DNA of 64,000 bases from Roseiarcus sp963805295 (GCA_963805295.1 CAWDTW010000033.1:1-64000), one strand, 5' to 3'; shown: positions 1 through 9,985, numbered from the stretch's first letter. Notes: generated from the letters alone by a model not told the origin. Translations and numbers: made by a program.

Positions 1-1182
1 GCATCGCATATATCACCAGCACATATTGGAGCCTGTCCTTTGAAGATATTCTCTATGCCGGTTCCACCCCAAGTCATAGAACCGCCGGCCGATGGTGGGT
101 TGCCCGTAAGAGCTGCATACACATCAACCTTACCCGCGACGCCGCCCATCGTTGGGTAATTTGTCAATGAGATATTGTTGAACATACTTACCGCCCAGGC
201 ACCGATAGACTGAACATTGATATCACCAGCACCGCCGGGTCCAGTATCGCCACCAACTGTTTTGGCATTATTTGAGAAGAGGGTATTGTTGTACACCCTG
301 ATTATCGGCGAGCTCACGTTGTACCCTTGGTTGAACAAATTGAACCCATATCTCGCACTGTCCCATACCATATTGTCTCTAATAACGGCTTCCCCCTTGT
401 AGCCATGAGCATCTAACGTATCAAGCATCATTCCTTCGCCGTCTATATAGCAATCAAACTTATTGTGATAAACGAAGTTACCGTCCCAAAAGATGTGCGC
501 CCCGGGACTATTGTCATAATTGGCCGGGCCTGGATCATCCAGAGCAGCTACGCATATTGGATCGTTATTAGAATTGTAGACTACACTGCCCACGACCGCG
601 AACTGATCGGCTCCATTCCCCGGTACGTTATGGTTAAGCCCCGCGTCGCCGGTAGTAAAACTCATCATCGCAGTCATGTGCAATGTCGTTGATGAATGCA
701 ACATGGTGCGTTCTCGTCGTGCCTGAAGCTGTCGCATCCATGAGGTAGCAAAAGCCGCCTGGATTTGTGGTGCTCCATCCCTCTATAGCCCAATAGTTGG
801 TAGCAACGTCCATTGCTCCTGTTAATGTGCAGTCACCAACAGAGGCACCTCCACATAGGAGAACAGCCATATATATACCGCCCGCGCCGTCGATGCCGCC
901 GCTTGTCGACGGGCATCCCGTCGGCTGACCAAAATCAGATCCTCCAGTGTATGCCCCCGATGCAGCAACGATCACGTCGCCACAAGCAATGTTATGATTT
1001 GGCGTTGCCCATGGCGCCCCCGGGGAGGTCCCTGCGTTGATATCGTTACGAGTGGGAGACATGTAATAGGTGTGCAGAGGGGTGAACGAAGGATTTGCCG
1101 CGCTCGCAAGCACGGGAAGCGCGAGAGCGAAACTGGAAATGAGAAGTGAAAACGTAATAATGGTAACGGTAAGATATTTCAT
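1..1182 (-). pseudogene. Secreted right-handed beta-helix surface protein, frameshifted, runs off left edge
   Basis: The ATG at 1182 begins a signal peptide (MKYLTVTIITFSLLISSFAL...ASA), followed by a mature region with the 'YYMSP...ND.N.GTSPG.PWATPN' opening typical of parallel beta-helix / right-handed Pbl-type repeat proteins. The frame stops near 641 (after ...DDEFYYRRRGA), but removing one base from the T4 run at about 655-660 continues it to the window edge with asparagine-rich rungs such as VYNNTLFSNNA and AVIRDNMVWDSARYGFN. The gene is therefore probably intact apart from one indel and lacks its C-terminus here. The low GC and Asn/Gly-rich rungs resemble surface proteins of Patescibacteria. 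No Shine-Dalgarno sequence is visible. The substrate is unknown; carbohydrate binding or lyase folds use this architecture. Confidence 0.6.
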
Positions 1183-1236
1183 ACGGTATAAAAAGTGAGC
1201 GTCTAAAAATAATGTCTTCATGGTACCACGCGTCAT

Positions 1237-1248
1237 GGGGGGGGGGGG
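1237..1248. repeat. Tract of 12 G residues between divergent surface-protein genes
   Basis: An uninterrupted run of 12 G lies 55 bp upstream of the beta-helix gene (minus) and about 130 bp upstream of the next surface gene (plus). Such tracts are prone to slipped-strand change, either in vivo or during sequencing. Confidence 0.8.
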
Positions 1249-1376
1249 AATGGCTCACGAGAGAAACTGTGAACAACGTAGCTTGAGTGGAGGAGCAAGG
1301 TCTTAAATCACTCCACTGTTTGTTTTTGTGTGTTTGTTGCTATACTACCTGTGTGACTTCTTCACAGTGTTTCAGA

Positions 1377-2203
1377 ATGTGGATACCTCTGCAAAATGCT
1401 GCGTTGTGCATGTTCGCATTCTTGGGAGTTTTCTTACTGGCACTGCCATTTGCGCAGGCTGGATCGGTGACTTGGGATCAATGGAGTAGTGGTAACTGTG
1501 GCAACAACGGTGGGGGGCAGTTGCAATGCACCGGCACTGGCAATGTCACACTTACTTTCACAGCTTCCGTATCGTCGTCTGCAAATTTTCTCATTGTATC
1601 CGTCGCAAATGCGTCCCCTAATGAACTGAATACTATAGGCTCCGTCAAGTTCAATGGCGTTGCGCTGACGCGGGCCACAACGACAATCAGCGCCCCCTCG
1701 GGCGGCCAAGACAACGAGGATATATGGTACATCGCGACATCAGGTGTTTCGTCAAAAAATGTCGTCATTAAATTGTCTGGGAGCGAGAACGGCAACGGTT
1801 ACTCTCTAGACGGCGTCGCAACTTCCTTCATCAACGTGAATACGGCCACTCCCTTCCGCGGCTTCGCTTCCCAGAGCGGCAATAGCACGTCGCCTTCGGT
1901 CACCATCGCCAGCGCAGCGAACGACCTGGTCTTTGACACGGCGTGCAGCGGAAGCGGACTCATGTCTTCAGGTCAGACCAACAATTTTACGGGGGGGTTC
2001 TCTCCAGACGCCTGCGGCATTTCGGCGTGAGTACGAAGGCGGGGGCAAGTAGCGTGACCATGACATGGACTACTCCGGGTGACTGGTGGACAGACCTTGC
2101 CGCTTCTTTGGAACCCACGGCCGCCAGCCCGCCCGCCCGGCAAATGCGCCTCTTCGCGGGTTACAAAATCAAGCTCGTCAGCGGTCGCATCATCCTGTAC
2201 TGA
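1377..2203 (+). pseudogene. Secreted beta-sandwich surface protein, frameshifted near its end
   Basis: The likely start is the ATG at 1377, giving a signal peptide MWIPLQNAALCMFAFLGVFLLALPFAQA. The mature part is Ser/Thr/Asn/Gly-rich with alternating strands (VTLTFTASVSSSANFLIVSVANAS; SVTIASAANDLVFDTACSG), so it is a predicted all-beta extracellular domain of unknown role. The frame ends at 2030, but a second frame continues as STKAGASSVTMTWTTPGDWWTDLAASLEP to 2203, which matches the style of the first part. One base change, either in the G7 tract at 1991-1997 or around the TGA at 2028, would rejoin them. The segment 1341-1346 (TATACT) is a possible -10. I recognise no named family. It is divergent from the beta-helix gene and probably from the same donor. 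Confidence 0.5.
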
Positions 2204-2239
2204 GCGAACCTGAATTCAAGTTTTTTATAGGCTCTCTAT

Positions 2240-2599
2240 TCAGGCCGCAATCTTTTGGTTCAAGCCAAGGTGCTTTTCAATCGCTCTCACCCGCTCCATC
2301 AGGTGATCGATTTCCTTAGCGTAGCCCGAAATATTGTGAACGGCGGCTTCGAGAGCATCGAGCCGATTATGAATGTCTTTGAGTTCTGATCGTATGTCGG
2401 CGAATCCTTCGCGCATCTCAGTCCGCAGTTCGCGCATCTCGGTTCGCAATTGGGAGACGTCGGATTTGATGTTCGTCACCTCGGTCTTGGTTTCCGTTAG
2501 CTCAGACTTGGTGTCAGCGATGTCTTGGGCCAGAGCGGAAAAGCCCTTCTCTATCAGCGTCTCCAGTCGGTCGAAACGAGCATCTTGTGAATTTAGCAT
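2240..2599 (-). CDS. Small coiled-coil protein, copy 1
   Basis: This 119-residue protein is almost entirely heptad-like and charged: MLNSQDARFDRLETLIEKG, a run of TETKTEV...LRTEMRELRTEMREG, then ELKDIHNRLDALEAAVHN and a C-terminal HLMERVRAIEKHLGL. It has no signal peptide or membrane segment and no catalytic motif. The C-terminal 80 residues are nearly identical to the protein at 14081-14398, and DNA similarity extends past the stop codon into a T-rich tail, so the two loci are a recent duplication with different N-terminal ends. Proteins of this style are common in Patescibacteria genomes (from memory). The -10-like TACACT lies 6 nt before the ATG and there is no ribosome binding site. Role unknown; oligomerisation or an adaptor function is a guess. 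Confidence 0.7.
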   Translation of the reverse strand: MLNSQDARFDRLETLIEKGFSALAQDIADTKSELTETKTEVTNIKSDVSQLRTEMRELRTEMREGFADIRSELKDIHNRLDALEAAVHNISGYAKEIDHLMERVRAIEKHLGLNQKIAA

Positions 2600-2605
2600 A
2601 GCCGA

Positions 2606-2611
2606 AGTGTA
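2606..2611 (-). promoter_or_regulatory. -10-like hexamer 6 nt before coiled-coil gene 1 (leaderless start)
   Basis: TACACT on the minus strand is followed by six bases and then the ATG at 2599. There is no purine-rich ribosome binding site. The same spacing recurs at seven other island genes. Confidence 0.45.
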
Positions 2612-2634
2612 TCACAATTGCAAAATACACTGAC

Positions 2635-3165
2635 CCAGAACGGTGGCACGCTCTGCGCTTGCGCTCCTTCGAAGTTGCGGTTGGCACAGAGCGCCTTAGA
2701 ATGCGCCAATGAGCCGGGCGAGCAATATTGCTGAAGATTGCGCGGATGAGTGTTGCGCGCCGCCGCCCTTATTGTTCCAAACCGCGTAACGTATAAACCA
2801 GACTCCCAAGCGCGAAACTAGGTAGAACTTACCCGCGTTTTGTGCTCCGGACGAGTTAAGAAATGATTGCGAAATTTCTGCCGCCGGCTGCCCGCCCCGG
2901 GCCGCCTTAATCAAACTGGCCCATTACCCGAAAATAGAGGCCGCTTGCTCCCGCAGCGGAAGGGGAATAGTGTATCGGCGTGCCGTGGTGTGGACCCAGT
3001 TCTACAGCAAGAGTGCATACAGAGAAGCTTGGTGTCCAATCCGACGCAGCCCCGACCAGCGATTGGCCGGGGCTTCTCGTTGGCCTCGCGGCCGATTGCG
3101 CGCGGGCTCAATTGCTCGGCAAAGCACTGCGCGGTTTCGATTGAGACCCGCCGTAAGAAGGGCCT
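2635..3165. other. Gene-poor stretch with mobile-element debris
   Basis: No convincing coding region. At 2913-2930 there is a degenerate copy (AAACTGGCCCATTACCCG) of the terminal inverted repeat that bounds the Hint cassette at 11706 and 13239, suggesting the scar of a similar element. Confidence 0.4.
3049..3080 (-). terminator. Possible hairpin downstream of the S74 gene
   Basis: AGCCCCG and CGGGGCT arms pair across a short loop about 90 bp past the S74 stop codon. There is no T tract, so intrinsic termination is uncertain. Confidence 0.35.
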
Positions 3166-3749
3166 CGCTATTGCGCGGGCGAGGAAGTTGCAGCAGCAGT
3201 CGCGGGCTCGATGATGTACGGTGCGGGTCGAGGTGCTCGTGAGCCCTTGGCTATCGGTCGACGACGTAGTCGATCGTGTCGGTCGCGGCGGCGCTCGTGT
3301 CGAGTGCGATGGCGCTCTCAAGCGTGCCGTTCACGTAGGTCACTATCCCGAGATTGAGGTCTGCCTTGGGGCCGGTGATCGTCGCGCCGAGGTCGCTGTA
3401 GCTCGCGCCGACTTGGACGATGGCGGGGTTGTTGCCGTTGACAGAATGACGGGCGGCGTGTCGGTCGCGGCCGATGTCGAAGGCGATGGGGAAGCGGACG
3501 CGCGGGCGGACTGGTTGGCGGCGGCGAGTAGCGTTTGAAACTGCGCCTCGGTGACACAGGTTTTCCCGACACAGAGTTCGTTCGTGTTGACTTGGCCGAA
3601 ATTGCCGACGGCAGACGTGATCGATTGCGCGAAGCCCGCAACTGTCGATGCGAGCGACGTGATCTCTTTATCAAGCTCCTGGATCGCCGCGACAATCGGG
3701 GAAATGAGGTCGATGTAGTTGAGCGACAAGGTGCCGTCTGGTGTGAGCG

Positions 3750-5012
3750 CTCACCCATCCCCTCATTTACGCGAGCCCGAAGGTTGTCGGTGAAAACTCT
3801 GTTTTGGCGTAGCAATTCCTCGTATTTGGCGACGAGCGGCCGCAGTCTTTGCTCGGGCATGTTGGGGATGAGGCCGTAGAGCAGGCAACCCTGGCGGAAC
3901 AACGAATGGACGCGGCGTTTGACCGTGCTGGTTCTGAGCAATCGGTCCATGCCGAGGCTTTCGCCGCAGCGACGAGCAGCGTCAGCAGCAGGATCGCCAA
4001 GGCGTTGAGCATTAGCAAGCGGTCGCGCCGCTGCGGATCAGCCGATGCGTAGCGCGCTCAGCCCCATGCCGAAGCGCAAGTCTTTGAAATACCGGAACCC
4101 AGGCTCGATCGTCCACCGCTTGGCGTAGAGTTTGACGATCTGGCCCGCGCTCGAACTTGCGTCGCTGGTGGCCAGATGCCACGCCTCTTTCATGCCCGTG
4201 GCGTGGACGCAGACCACCGCGCCGACCTTGTGGCGGGCGGCCGTGACCTTGGCGCCGCGCAGCAGGCGCGCCCGTCCGCCCTTGCCGACCCAGTCGGCGG
4301 CCAGGCGCGTCTCGCCGTCCGCCGCGGCCACTTGAACATTGCCGCGAAAGCGGATGACGTAGCCGAAGCCGAGCCTGTCGAGGAACTCGAACAGCTTGAC
4401 GTCGCCGAAGCCCCGATCGGCCAGGATCGTCACCGCCACATCTTCGGGAAGAAGCGCCTTCAGACGGCAAAGGCAGAGGTCCTCGAAGTCGTTGCGCTGG
4501 TCCTTCAATTCATCCTTGTCGACCGTGAGCCACAGGAGCGGCGTCGCGCGGCCGTGGCGGGTGACGAGGTTCAGCGCGAGCGTGGCTTGGTTGTCGGCGT
4601 CGAAATCGGTCCAGTCCATCGCCACGACGATCGCCTCGCGCTGGCCCACCATCTCGCGCACCCACGGCGCAAACAGCTCCCACACGACGACGCCGGCGTT
4701 GCTCAGCAGACGATCGACCTGTTTGATTGCGTGCCTGTCGACGAGACCGCGCGCCCGCGCCAGCGCATGCCCGATGACGGAAACGGCCAAGGACGCCCCC
4801 GTCACAACGCCGACCACCCCGTTGGCCAGCGAAACAATCCGTTTGGCGTGCAGGCTCCCTGCAAACGCCCGCTCCACAAAATGATGAATGAATTCCACGC
4901 GCTCGACCGGCTTCCGCATGAGCCACCTTCCCCCGCTAAATTCGCGACAGCGCAACGCGGTGACCCGCCAATTCAGGCAATTTCAAGTCGGTCTAAATAG
5001 GGGATTCATGAG
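3750..5012 (-). mobile_element. IS4-family insertion sequence, copy 1 (degraded)
   Basis: The 1263-bp element has terminal inverted repeats CTCACCCATCCCCTCATTTA at the left end and, on the other strand at the right end, CTCATGAATCCCC(T)ATTTA. It is nearly identical to the copy at 16139-17400 but inverted, and its GC-rich composition contrasts with the gene it interrupts. The transposase is frameshifted, so this copy is probably not autonomous. Confidence 0.9.
3767..4919 (-). pseudogene. IS4-family transposase, frameshifted copy
   Basis: The start MRKPVERVEF at 4919 matches the intact copy at 16232. The frame is correct through the catalytic Asp in AMDWTDFD, the ILADRGFGD motif and the IS4 signature Y-(2)-R-(3)-E-(6)-K in YAKRWTIEPGFRYFK. 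An extra A at about 4043 then creates a TGA after ALRIG. Two further single-base differences from the intact copy (a deletion near 3976 and an insertion near 3790) scramble the last 80 residues. Compared with copy 2 this is a decayed or mis-sequenced duplicate. The transposase would perform DDE cut-and-paste transposition. Confidence 0.88.
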
Positions 5013-5459
5013 GTGTGAGCGTGGTCGGCGAAGTGGTCGATACGAGATTAGGGAAAACCGATTGTATCTGCTGCGCAATGAAACCGTATTGCGGTACCGC
5101 GCTTTTTGCCGGATCAATCCAATAAAAGGTCACTGGATTGAGCGCGCGGATTTCGGTGAGCGAACTGGAGCCGTCGAGGGTCTGGATGTTGGTCTTGAGG
5201 CGCTGGTCTGAATTCTGGATGAGGTTGCCGGCGAGCGTGGCATTACCATTGTCGAGAACGGCGAACTCCGTGTCCGAGGCGCTGTCGGTGACGAGGAACG
5301 CGCTGGTCGACGCGGCCTTATCAGGTCCCCAGACTTCGAGGCGGCTATAGGGAGTGCTGGTGCCGATGCCGACATTGCCAGCGGTATCGATTCTCATCTG
5401 TTCTCCACCGTCAGTGGAAAGCGCAATGTAGCCGCCGGAATACGTGTCGGGAGAATATT

Positions 5460-6110
5460 TGTAAATAGTCTTTTGAGTGAAACCCGTGGACCAGAGAAAG
5501 CCATTGTAATAAACTATGCCCGTCGGATCAGTATTCCCGCTTGAAGAGATGTCAATATTAACGCCAGTATACACGCCAGCAGTGGTAACCTTGTAAATTT
5601 TGCCGCTGCCATAATCAGTAATCCAGAAAAAGCCGTTATAGTAGGCAATGCCGCTAGCTGTATTTATTCCGCTCGGGGAAGTGTCAAATTTAGTTCCGGC
5701 ATAGGTACCGTCGGTGTTGTACTGGTAAACTTTTTTGTTGGTCCAGGAAACAATCCAGAAGTAACCGTTGTAGTAAGTTATGCCGACAGGGCTGGTATCC
5801 CCGCTTGCGGAAGTGTCAAAAGACACGCCCGTATAGGTGCCGCTAGTATCGTACTTGTAGACTTTGTTGGCTGAGTAATCCGTGATCCAAAAGAAGCCGT
5901 TGTAATAGGCTATGCCGTACGTACCGCCGGACCCCGATGTGTCAAAATTGGTTCCAGTATACGTGCCATCGGTGTTGTATTTGTAAACTTTATTGTTGGA
6001 ACCGCTAGCCCAGAAAAAGCCGTTGTAATATGTTAGTCCAAAAACATCGCCTATCCCGCTCGCAGAAATGTCAAAGTAGGTGCCAGTATAAAAATTACTG
6101 CCGTTACCGG
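5460..6110 (-). repeat. Five tandem propeller-coding repeats of about 132 bp
   Basis: The codons for YNGFFW-type blocks recur at about 5502, 5632, 5764, 5896 and 6019, with spacing of 123-132 bp. Each encodes about 44 residues with the pattern TGxxFDxSxSG...GIxYYNGFFWITD...KVYKYxTxGTY. This fits blades of a small beta-propeller between the fibre shaft and the S74 domain. Confidence 0.8.
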
Positions 6111-7671
6111 AGCTCAACGTCAAAGGATATGCTCCACCCCCGGCCATCGAGCCAAAATTGAAGGAGCCGGCAGAAGGATTAGAATAATACATACCATTTC
6201 CATCGTTTAAGTTCAGATTAGTGCCCACGATGATGTTCGTCCCCGTGAAGGAGAGGGCCGGGCTCGATGTGATCGTCGTGCCGTCGAAGTAGTTGATGCC
6301 ATTCGTGACTTGCGTCGAGGTCGCGGTGCCGCCGTTCCCAATCGAGAGGATGCCGGTGAGGAGATTCGTTCCGATGCTCGTCGTCGCGACGACGGAACCG
6401 TTTGTATTGGTGGAGAGGATAGCATTGCCGATACTCGTGATGGCGAAGGTCGTGGAGGTGGCACTGCCCAGGGTGGCACCGCCCGTGAATGTCTGGAGGC
6501 TGTTCCAGCTGTTGGCAGTCGTGGTGCCGAAGCCCAGGGAGAAGACGCCAGTCGTGTTGTTGTATGAGAGAGGATAGGCGGCAGAGAGGGATGACGAGGA
6601 GACCTTGCTGTTGAAGGTGGTCCAGTCGGCGGAGGCCAGAAAACCAGGTTGTGCACCGTTCGCCTGGTTGATGCCGATGACGCCGGACGAATAGGTGAAC
6701 GGCGCGCCGGAGACGGATATCGCGCCCTGCGCGAGCGTGTTGGAGAAGTACTTGTTGGTGGTGCCCTGGGCAAGCGCGTCCGTTGTGGTTGCGTACCAGC
6801 TCCCCAGCGAGAGCTTGCCGTTGAGCGCATTTTGTAAATCGTTCTGGCTGGCGAGTGAGCCGGTTATGGTGCCCCAGGTGCCAGCGGATGATCCTGCAAT
6901 CCCCAGGCTCGACGTCGCCACAGATGCCCACGATGAGCCGTTCCACGAGAGGACGGAGCCGAGAGTCCCGGCGGCGGTTGGTATGGTGCTTGATGCATCG
7001 ATGTAGGTCGCGACGCGGCTGTCTGTGTAGTACAGGTTCGACCCTTCGCCGATCTGCGAGGTGGTGAGACCGGAGAGCGTTGGCGCGATGATCGAAGGGG
7101 ACGTGAGCGTCACATTCGAGAGATTGTTGATCAGGTTGGTCTGGGAGATTTCTCGCTGGAGGCCGGCGATCTCTTGCTGTGTTGTTGCCAAATCTGCCTG
7201 CTCCATGATCGTAGTGGTTGCAGTGGTGGTGGGAAGGAGTGTGAGCAAAGTCTTGAAAGACGCGAGAAAGCCCCTGAGCTCGGCTTTCGTGACCAGACCG
7301 CTTGGGACGGGCTGCCTATTCGCGACAATGGCCTGCGAGACGGCGGTTGTAGTCGGCGATGGGGAAGCCGCGGGAGGAACGGGAGGGTAGATGATCTGAG
7401 GCGGGGCCGCTGCGGCAGCGGCCGCACTGACCGAGAGAGCTGCGCTGCCGACCGCGTGGGTACGGTTGGCGGCATTGCCGCCAACCGCCTCTTCAATCGA
7501 CGCAATGATCGCCTCTGCGCCGTCTACGAGATGGGCGAGCACCTCCTGAAGCGGACTGACGGGAGAAGCGCCTGTGGTGCCGGTTGAGGCGAGCACAGCG
7601 CTCGACGTCAGCGTGAAGCTTAATAGAGCTACAGCAAAAACCACTCCGATGCTGTGGTGCATATAGACAGT

Positions 7672-7677
7672 ATTATA
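7672..7677 (-). promoter_or_regulatory. -10 element of S74 gene, near-leaderless
   Basis: TATAAT lies 9 nt before the ATG at 7662, so transcription would begin at or next to the start codon. An inverted repeat (GACAGT / ACTGTC) flanks the hexamer and could be an operator. There is no ribosome binding site. Confidence 0.45.
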
Positions 7678-7753
7678 ATTTACGATGACACTGTCTGAAT
7701 AGTTCGGGAGGGATAACTTTGATTGGGCAGCACTATTGACAAATTATGATTAT

Positions 7754-7801
7754 GTGCCGCAAAATAAATATTGTGCGACACGAAATAATGGCTATGTCAA
7801 G
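7754..7801. repeat. Interspersed palindromic motif, copy 1
   Basis: This 48-bp motif contains GCCGCA ... TGTGCGAC arms around an A/T core and ends in TGTCAAG. A close copy is at 14010-14058 and a degenerate one at 14511-14555. Here it sits between the S74 promoter region and the IS30 element. Confidence 0.65.
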
Positions 7802-7811
7802 CCCTTGCCTT

Positions 7812-8860
7812 GTAAATTCAAACTCCAACTGCACCACCCCACACTTCTAATGGCATCTTCCACCCCAATCGCTTCCTCGGCCGTGTGTTCAAAGCATACT
7901 CTGCTTTTGCGATCTCCGCTTCGGGTACTGTGGCAAAGTCCGTACCCTTCGGGAAATACTCACGGAGCAATCCATTCGTGTTCTCGTTTGCACCTCGCTC
8001 CCCTGAGCAATACGGATGGGCGGAATAGCACGGCATGTCAGTCACCCTCTCGATATCGCGCCAGTTCGTCCACTCCGCTCCGTTGTCCACCGTGAGCGTC
8101 TGCTTGAGATGCATCGGCACGGTCGCAAAGCGCCTCTCCAGCACGCGGACGGTGTCGCGCGATGTCTTGCCGGCGAGCTTAGTGACAAAGACCAGACCGC
8201 TCTTGCGCTCAAAACTCGTGTTCACGCCAGTCCTGTTGCCGCAAGACACCACCGTGTCGGATTCCCAGTCTCCAAACCGCTCGCGGCGCTCTACGATCGC
8301 CGGCCGATCCTCGATCGAGCGATTTTTTGGCTTGGATATGCACTGGGATCGCCGTGCACCATGTGGCAGACGGCGTCTCCGCCTACGCCGCAGATATGGC
8401 CGCAAGTCTTCGCCCCCGTGCCGCCATGGAAGGCTCGGGTTGCCCGTCTGCATCTGCGCGTACACGAACTGGTAGATCGCCTCGTGAGAGATGGAGCCGA
8501 AGCCGTCGAGCTTCATGCGGCCGGCGATCTGCTCCGGCGACCATCCCAGCTTGAGATGCGAGACGACGTAGGCGCGTATCTCCGGGTTCTTGAGCCGCCG
8601 CTCCCTGCCACGCCTCGTACGCTGCTTGAGCGCGTCTACGTGTGCTCGCCGCGCGTTGTAGCGCATCTTCACGATCGGCGTGACCCGTGCCACCTCACGC
8701 ACAATGGTCGCATGAGAGCGCCTCAGACGCCTCGCTATCGAGCGTATAGACTCCCGCTCCCACATGCCCCGCTGTATCTCCTCGCGCTCCTCGATGGTCA
8801 ACTGTCGGTAGTTCATATTCCGCTATTTTAGCGGAGTGGTGCACTTACTTCTTGAACTCA
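7812..8860 (-). mobile_element. IS30-family element 1
   Basis: About 28-bp imperfect terminal repeats share TTCAA and TGCACCAC cores (7812-7839 and, inverted, 8833-8860). The single transposase gene reads leftwards. Target duplications are not obvious. Confidence 0.75.
7818..8816 (-). CDS. IS30-family transposase
   Basis: The 332-residue protein opens with the IS30 helix-turn-helix (MNYRQLTIEEREEIQRG...SIRSIARRLRRSHATIVREV), followed by a second HTH-like block and an rve-type DDE core: GDWESDTVV, LTVDNGAEWTNW and HPYCSGERGANENTNGLLREYFPKG with the catalytic Glu. It is full length for the family and appears functional. It catalyses circle-intermediate transposition in IS30 elements. A CCGCTATTTTAGCGG palindrome lies just upstream of the ATG and may control expression. 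The stop codon lies within the left terminal repeat. Confidence 0.92.
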   Translation of the reverse strand: MNYRQLTIEEREEIQRGMWERESIRSIARRLRRSHATIVREVARVTPIVKMRYNARRAHVDALKQRTRRGRERRLKNPEIRAYVVSHLKLGWSPEQIAGRMKLDGFGSISHEAIYQFVYAQMQTGNPSLPWRHGGEDLRPYLRRRRRRRLPHGARRSQCISKPKNRSIEDRPAIVERRERFGDWESDTVVSCGNRTGVNTSFERKSGLVFVTKLAGKTSRDTVRVLERRFATVPMHLKQTLTVDNGAEWTNWRDIERVTDMPCYSAHPYCSGERGANENTNGLLREYFPKGTDFATVPEAEIAKAEYALNTRPRKRLGWKMPLEVWGGAVGV

Positions 8861-8870
8861 CAGTAATGGT

Positions 8871-9782
8871 TCAATAGCTTCACACCACCCAGGCGGATAC
8901 AGTAAACGCATGTCATATACAAGTAATCCGCATCTTCCCCGGATACGTCGGGAAGCAGCACGGCTGGTGGTGGAACAGGGATGGAGTGCGTGAAAGGTCG
9001 GTCGGTACTTCGGGTACAACCACACGACGATCATGTGTTGGGTGCGGTATGCGCGCCGCTACGGAATACGGTCGATACCCACGCAATCGTCGAAACCGAA
9101 GTCGCATCCGAAGCAGTTGTCACCAGAACTGGTGAGAAAGATCGTTGAAAAGCGATTCGAGCTCAAGCGTTCGGCTGAAGTCATTCACTTCGCACTCAAG
9201 GAAGAAGGTGTCGAGGTGTCGCTGTGTTCGGTGAAGCGCACGCTGGATCGGCGCGGACTTCTAAAGAAGCGTTCTCCATGGAAACGCAGACATGTGTCCG
9301 TTACCCGTCCTGAGGCCGAGAAACCTGGCGATTTGGTGCAGCTCGATACCGTTCACCTCATGCGCAATGACGGGAGCCGCGTGTACGTATTCACCGGCCT
9401 CGACGTGCGCACCCGCTTCGCACATGCGTGGGCGTTTGAGAGGGCAAATACGCGAACAGCGTTGTGTTTCTTGAGACGCATGAAAAAAGTCGCTCCCTTT
9501 GCGATCCATATGCTCCAGTCGGACAACGGCAGCGAGTTCTCGACTTCGTTCAGCGAGCGGGCACGTATCGAGCATCGGCACTCCCGGGTCCGGAGACCGA
9601 ACGACAACGCGCACCTCGAACGGTTCAATCGCACCATTCAGGATGAGCTCCTTGATGCGTTGCCGAAGGACGCGAAGGTTATTAACAGGAATCTTCCGAA
9701 GTACTTGCGCTACTACAACGAGAAGCGCCACCACTTCGGAATTAATCTTCAAACGCCGCTCCAAGTGGTGCGAAGCTATTGA
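8871..9782 (+). mobile_element. IS481-like insertion sequence
   Basis: The 912-bp element is bounded by 18-bp inverted repeats, TCAATAGCTTCACACCAC at 8871-8888 and its near-perfect inverse (one mismatch) at 9765-9782. The transposase stop codon lies inside the right repeat. It sits 10 bp from the right end of IS30 element 1. Confidence 0.8.
8910..9782 (+). pseudogene. IS481-like transposase with in-frame TGA at codon 28
   Basis: From the ATG at 8910 the frame reads through a helix-turn-helix (REAARLVVEQGWSA-stop-KVGRYFGYNHTTIMCWV) and on to an integrase core with Asp (LVQLDTVHL), Asp (LQSDNGSEF) and Glu (NAHLERFNRTIQDELLD), ending at 9782. The stop at 8991-8993 falls where related proteins carry Arg, so a CGA to TGA change is the simplest explanation. 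Translation could restart at the ATG at 9033, but that would lose the DNA-binding helix. Neighbouring genes end with TGA, which argues against a recoded UGA. Confidence 0.8.
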
Positions 9783-9799
9783 TTAGAAAACGGTGTGGC

Positions 9800-9828
9800 C
9801 CTTGAATTAAAGCCTCAAGTGCAACAAT
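9800..9828 (+). repeat. Solo terminal repeat of IS30 element 2 type
   Basis: CTTGAATTAAAG followed by CCTCAAGTGCAACAA matches the left end of the IS30 element at 15282 (one mismatch) and the inverse of its right end at 17886. No transposase of that type lies beside it, so this is a remnant end. Confidence 0.65.
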
Positions 9829-9884
9829 ATATGAGCTCTCTGCGCGACAAACTCTCCTCGCAATTTACAGTCGCGTTGGAGATA

Positions 9885-9912
9885 TTGACAAATACAATAG
9901 ATAATATATAAT
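9885..9912 (+). promoter_or_regulatory. Consensus sigma-70-type promoter, module copy 1
   Basis: TTGACA at 9885-9890 and TATAAT at 9907-9912 are separated by 16 bp. The same promoter with identical spacing precedes the paralogous gene on the other strand at 15249-15276. Confidence 0.8.
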
Positions 9913-9927
9913 GGTACCTAGTTAATA

Positions 9928-9943
9928 GCGAGACTTCTCTCGC
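9928..9943 (+). promoter_or_regulatory. Leader hairpin, module copy 1
   Basis: GCGAGA-CTTC-TCTCGC forms a perfect 6-bp stem with a tetraloop about 10 nt after the expected transcription start. It is conserved in the second module (about 15219-15234) although the flanks differ. It could stabilise the mRNA or bind a regulator. Confidence 0.6.
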
Positions 9944-9985
9944 TTCCGTTACGCCCCCGGCGTCATGCGGGGCAGGAGAATTACG

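Larger units (their letters stand above)
3741..5021. repeat. 9-bp target-site duplications of IS4 copy 1
   Basis: GTGTGAGCG occurs at 3741-3749 and again at 5013-5021, exactly abutting the element. Deleting the element plus one copy restores the S74 reading frame (L-T-P-D-G-T-L). Confidence 0.9.
3168..7662 (-). pseudogene. Large secreted S74 (endosialidase-chaperone-type) protein with propeller repeats, interrupted by IS4
   Basis: The ATG at 7662 starts a signal peptide (SIGVVFAVALLSFTLTSSAVLA). An N-terminal Ala/Pro region and long Ser/Thr/Gly-rich fibre-like repeats (about residues 100-530) follow. Next come five propeller-like repeats of about 44 residues (YNGFFWITD...NKVYKY, about 545-730), then a fibre linker (GNVGIGTSTPYSRLEV) and an S74 domain beginning SDQRLKTNIQ with YGFIAQQIQSVFP. 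IS4 insertion at codon ...TTLTP adds HESPI and a stop. Beyond the element the reading resumes as LTPDGTLSLNYIDLISPIVAAIQ, then VNTNELCVGKTCVTEAQF and a DUF5011/Ig-like end (YSDLGATITGPKADLNLGI). Three further indels lie between 3250 and 3500, and the stop codon is at 3168. The S74 family self-cleaves before Ser and trimerises fibres; surface adhesion is the likely role. The architecture is typical of Patescibacteria. Confidence 0.75.

Noticed and set aside
8910..9782. Recoded UGA (Gly) as used in some Patescibacteria
   Set aside because: The YdcF-like, IS30 and small-protein genes nearby end with TGA, so the standard code applies.
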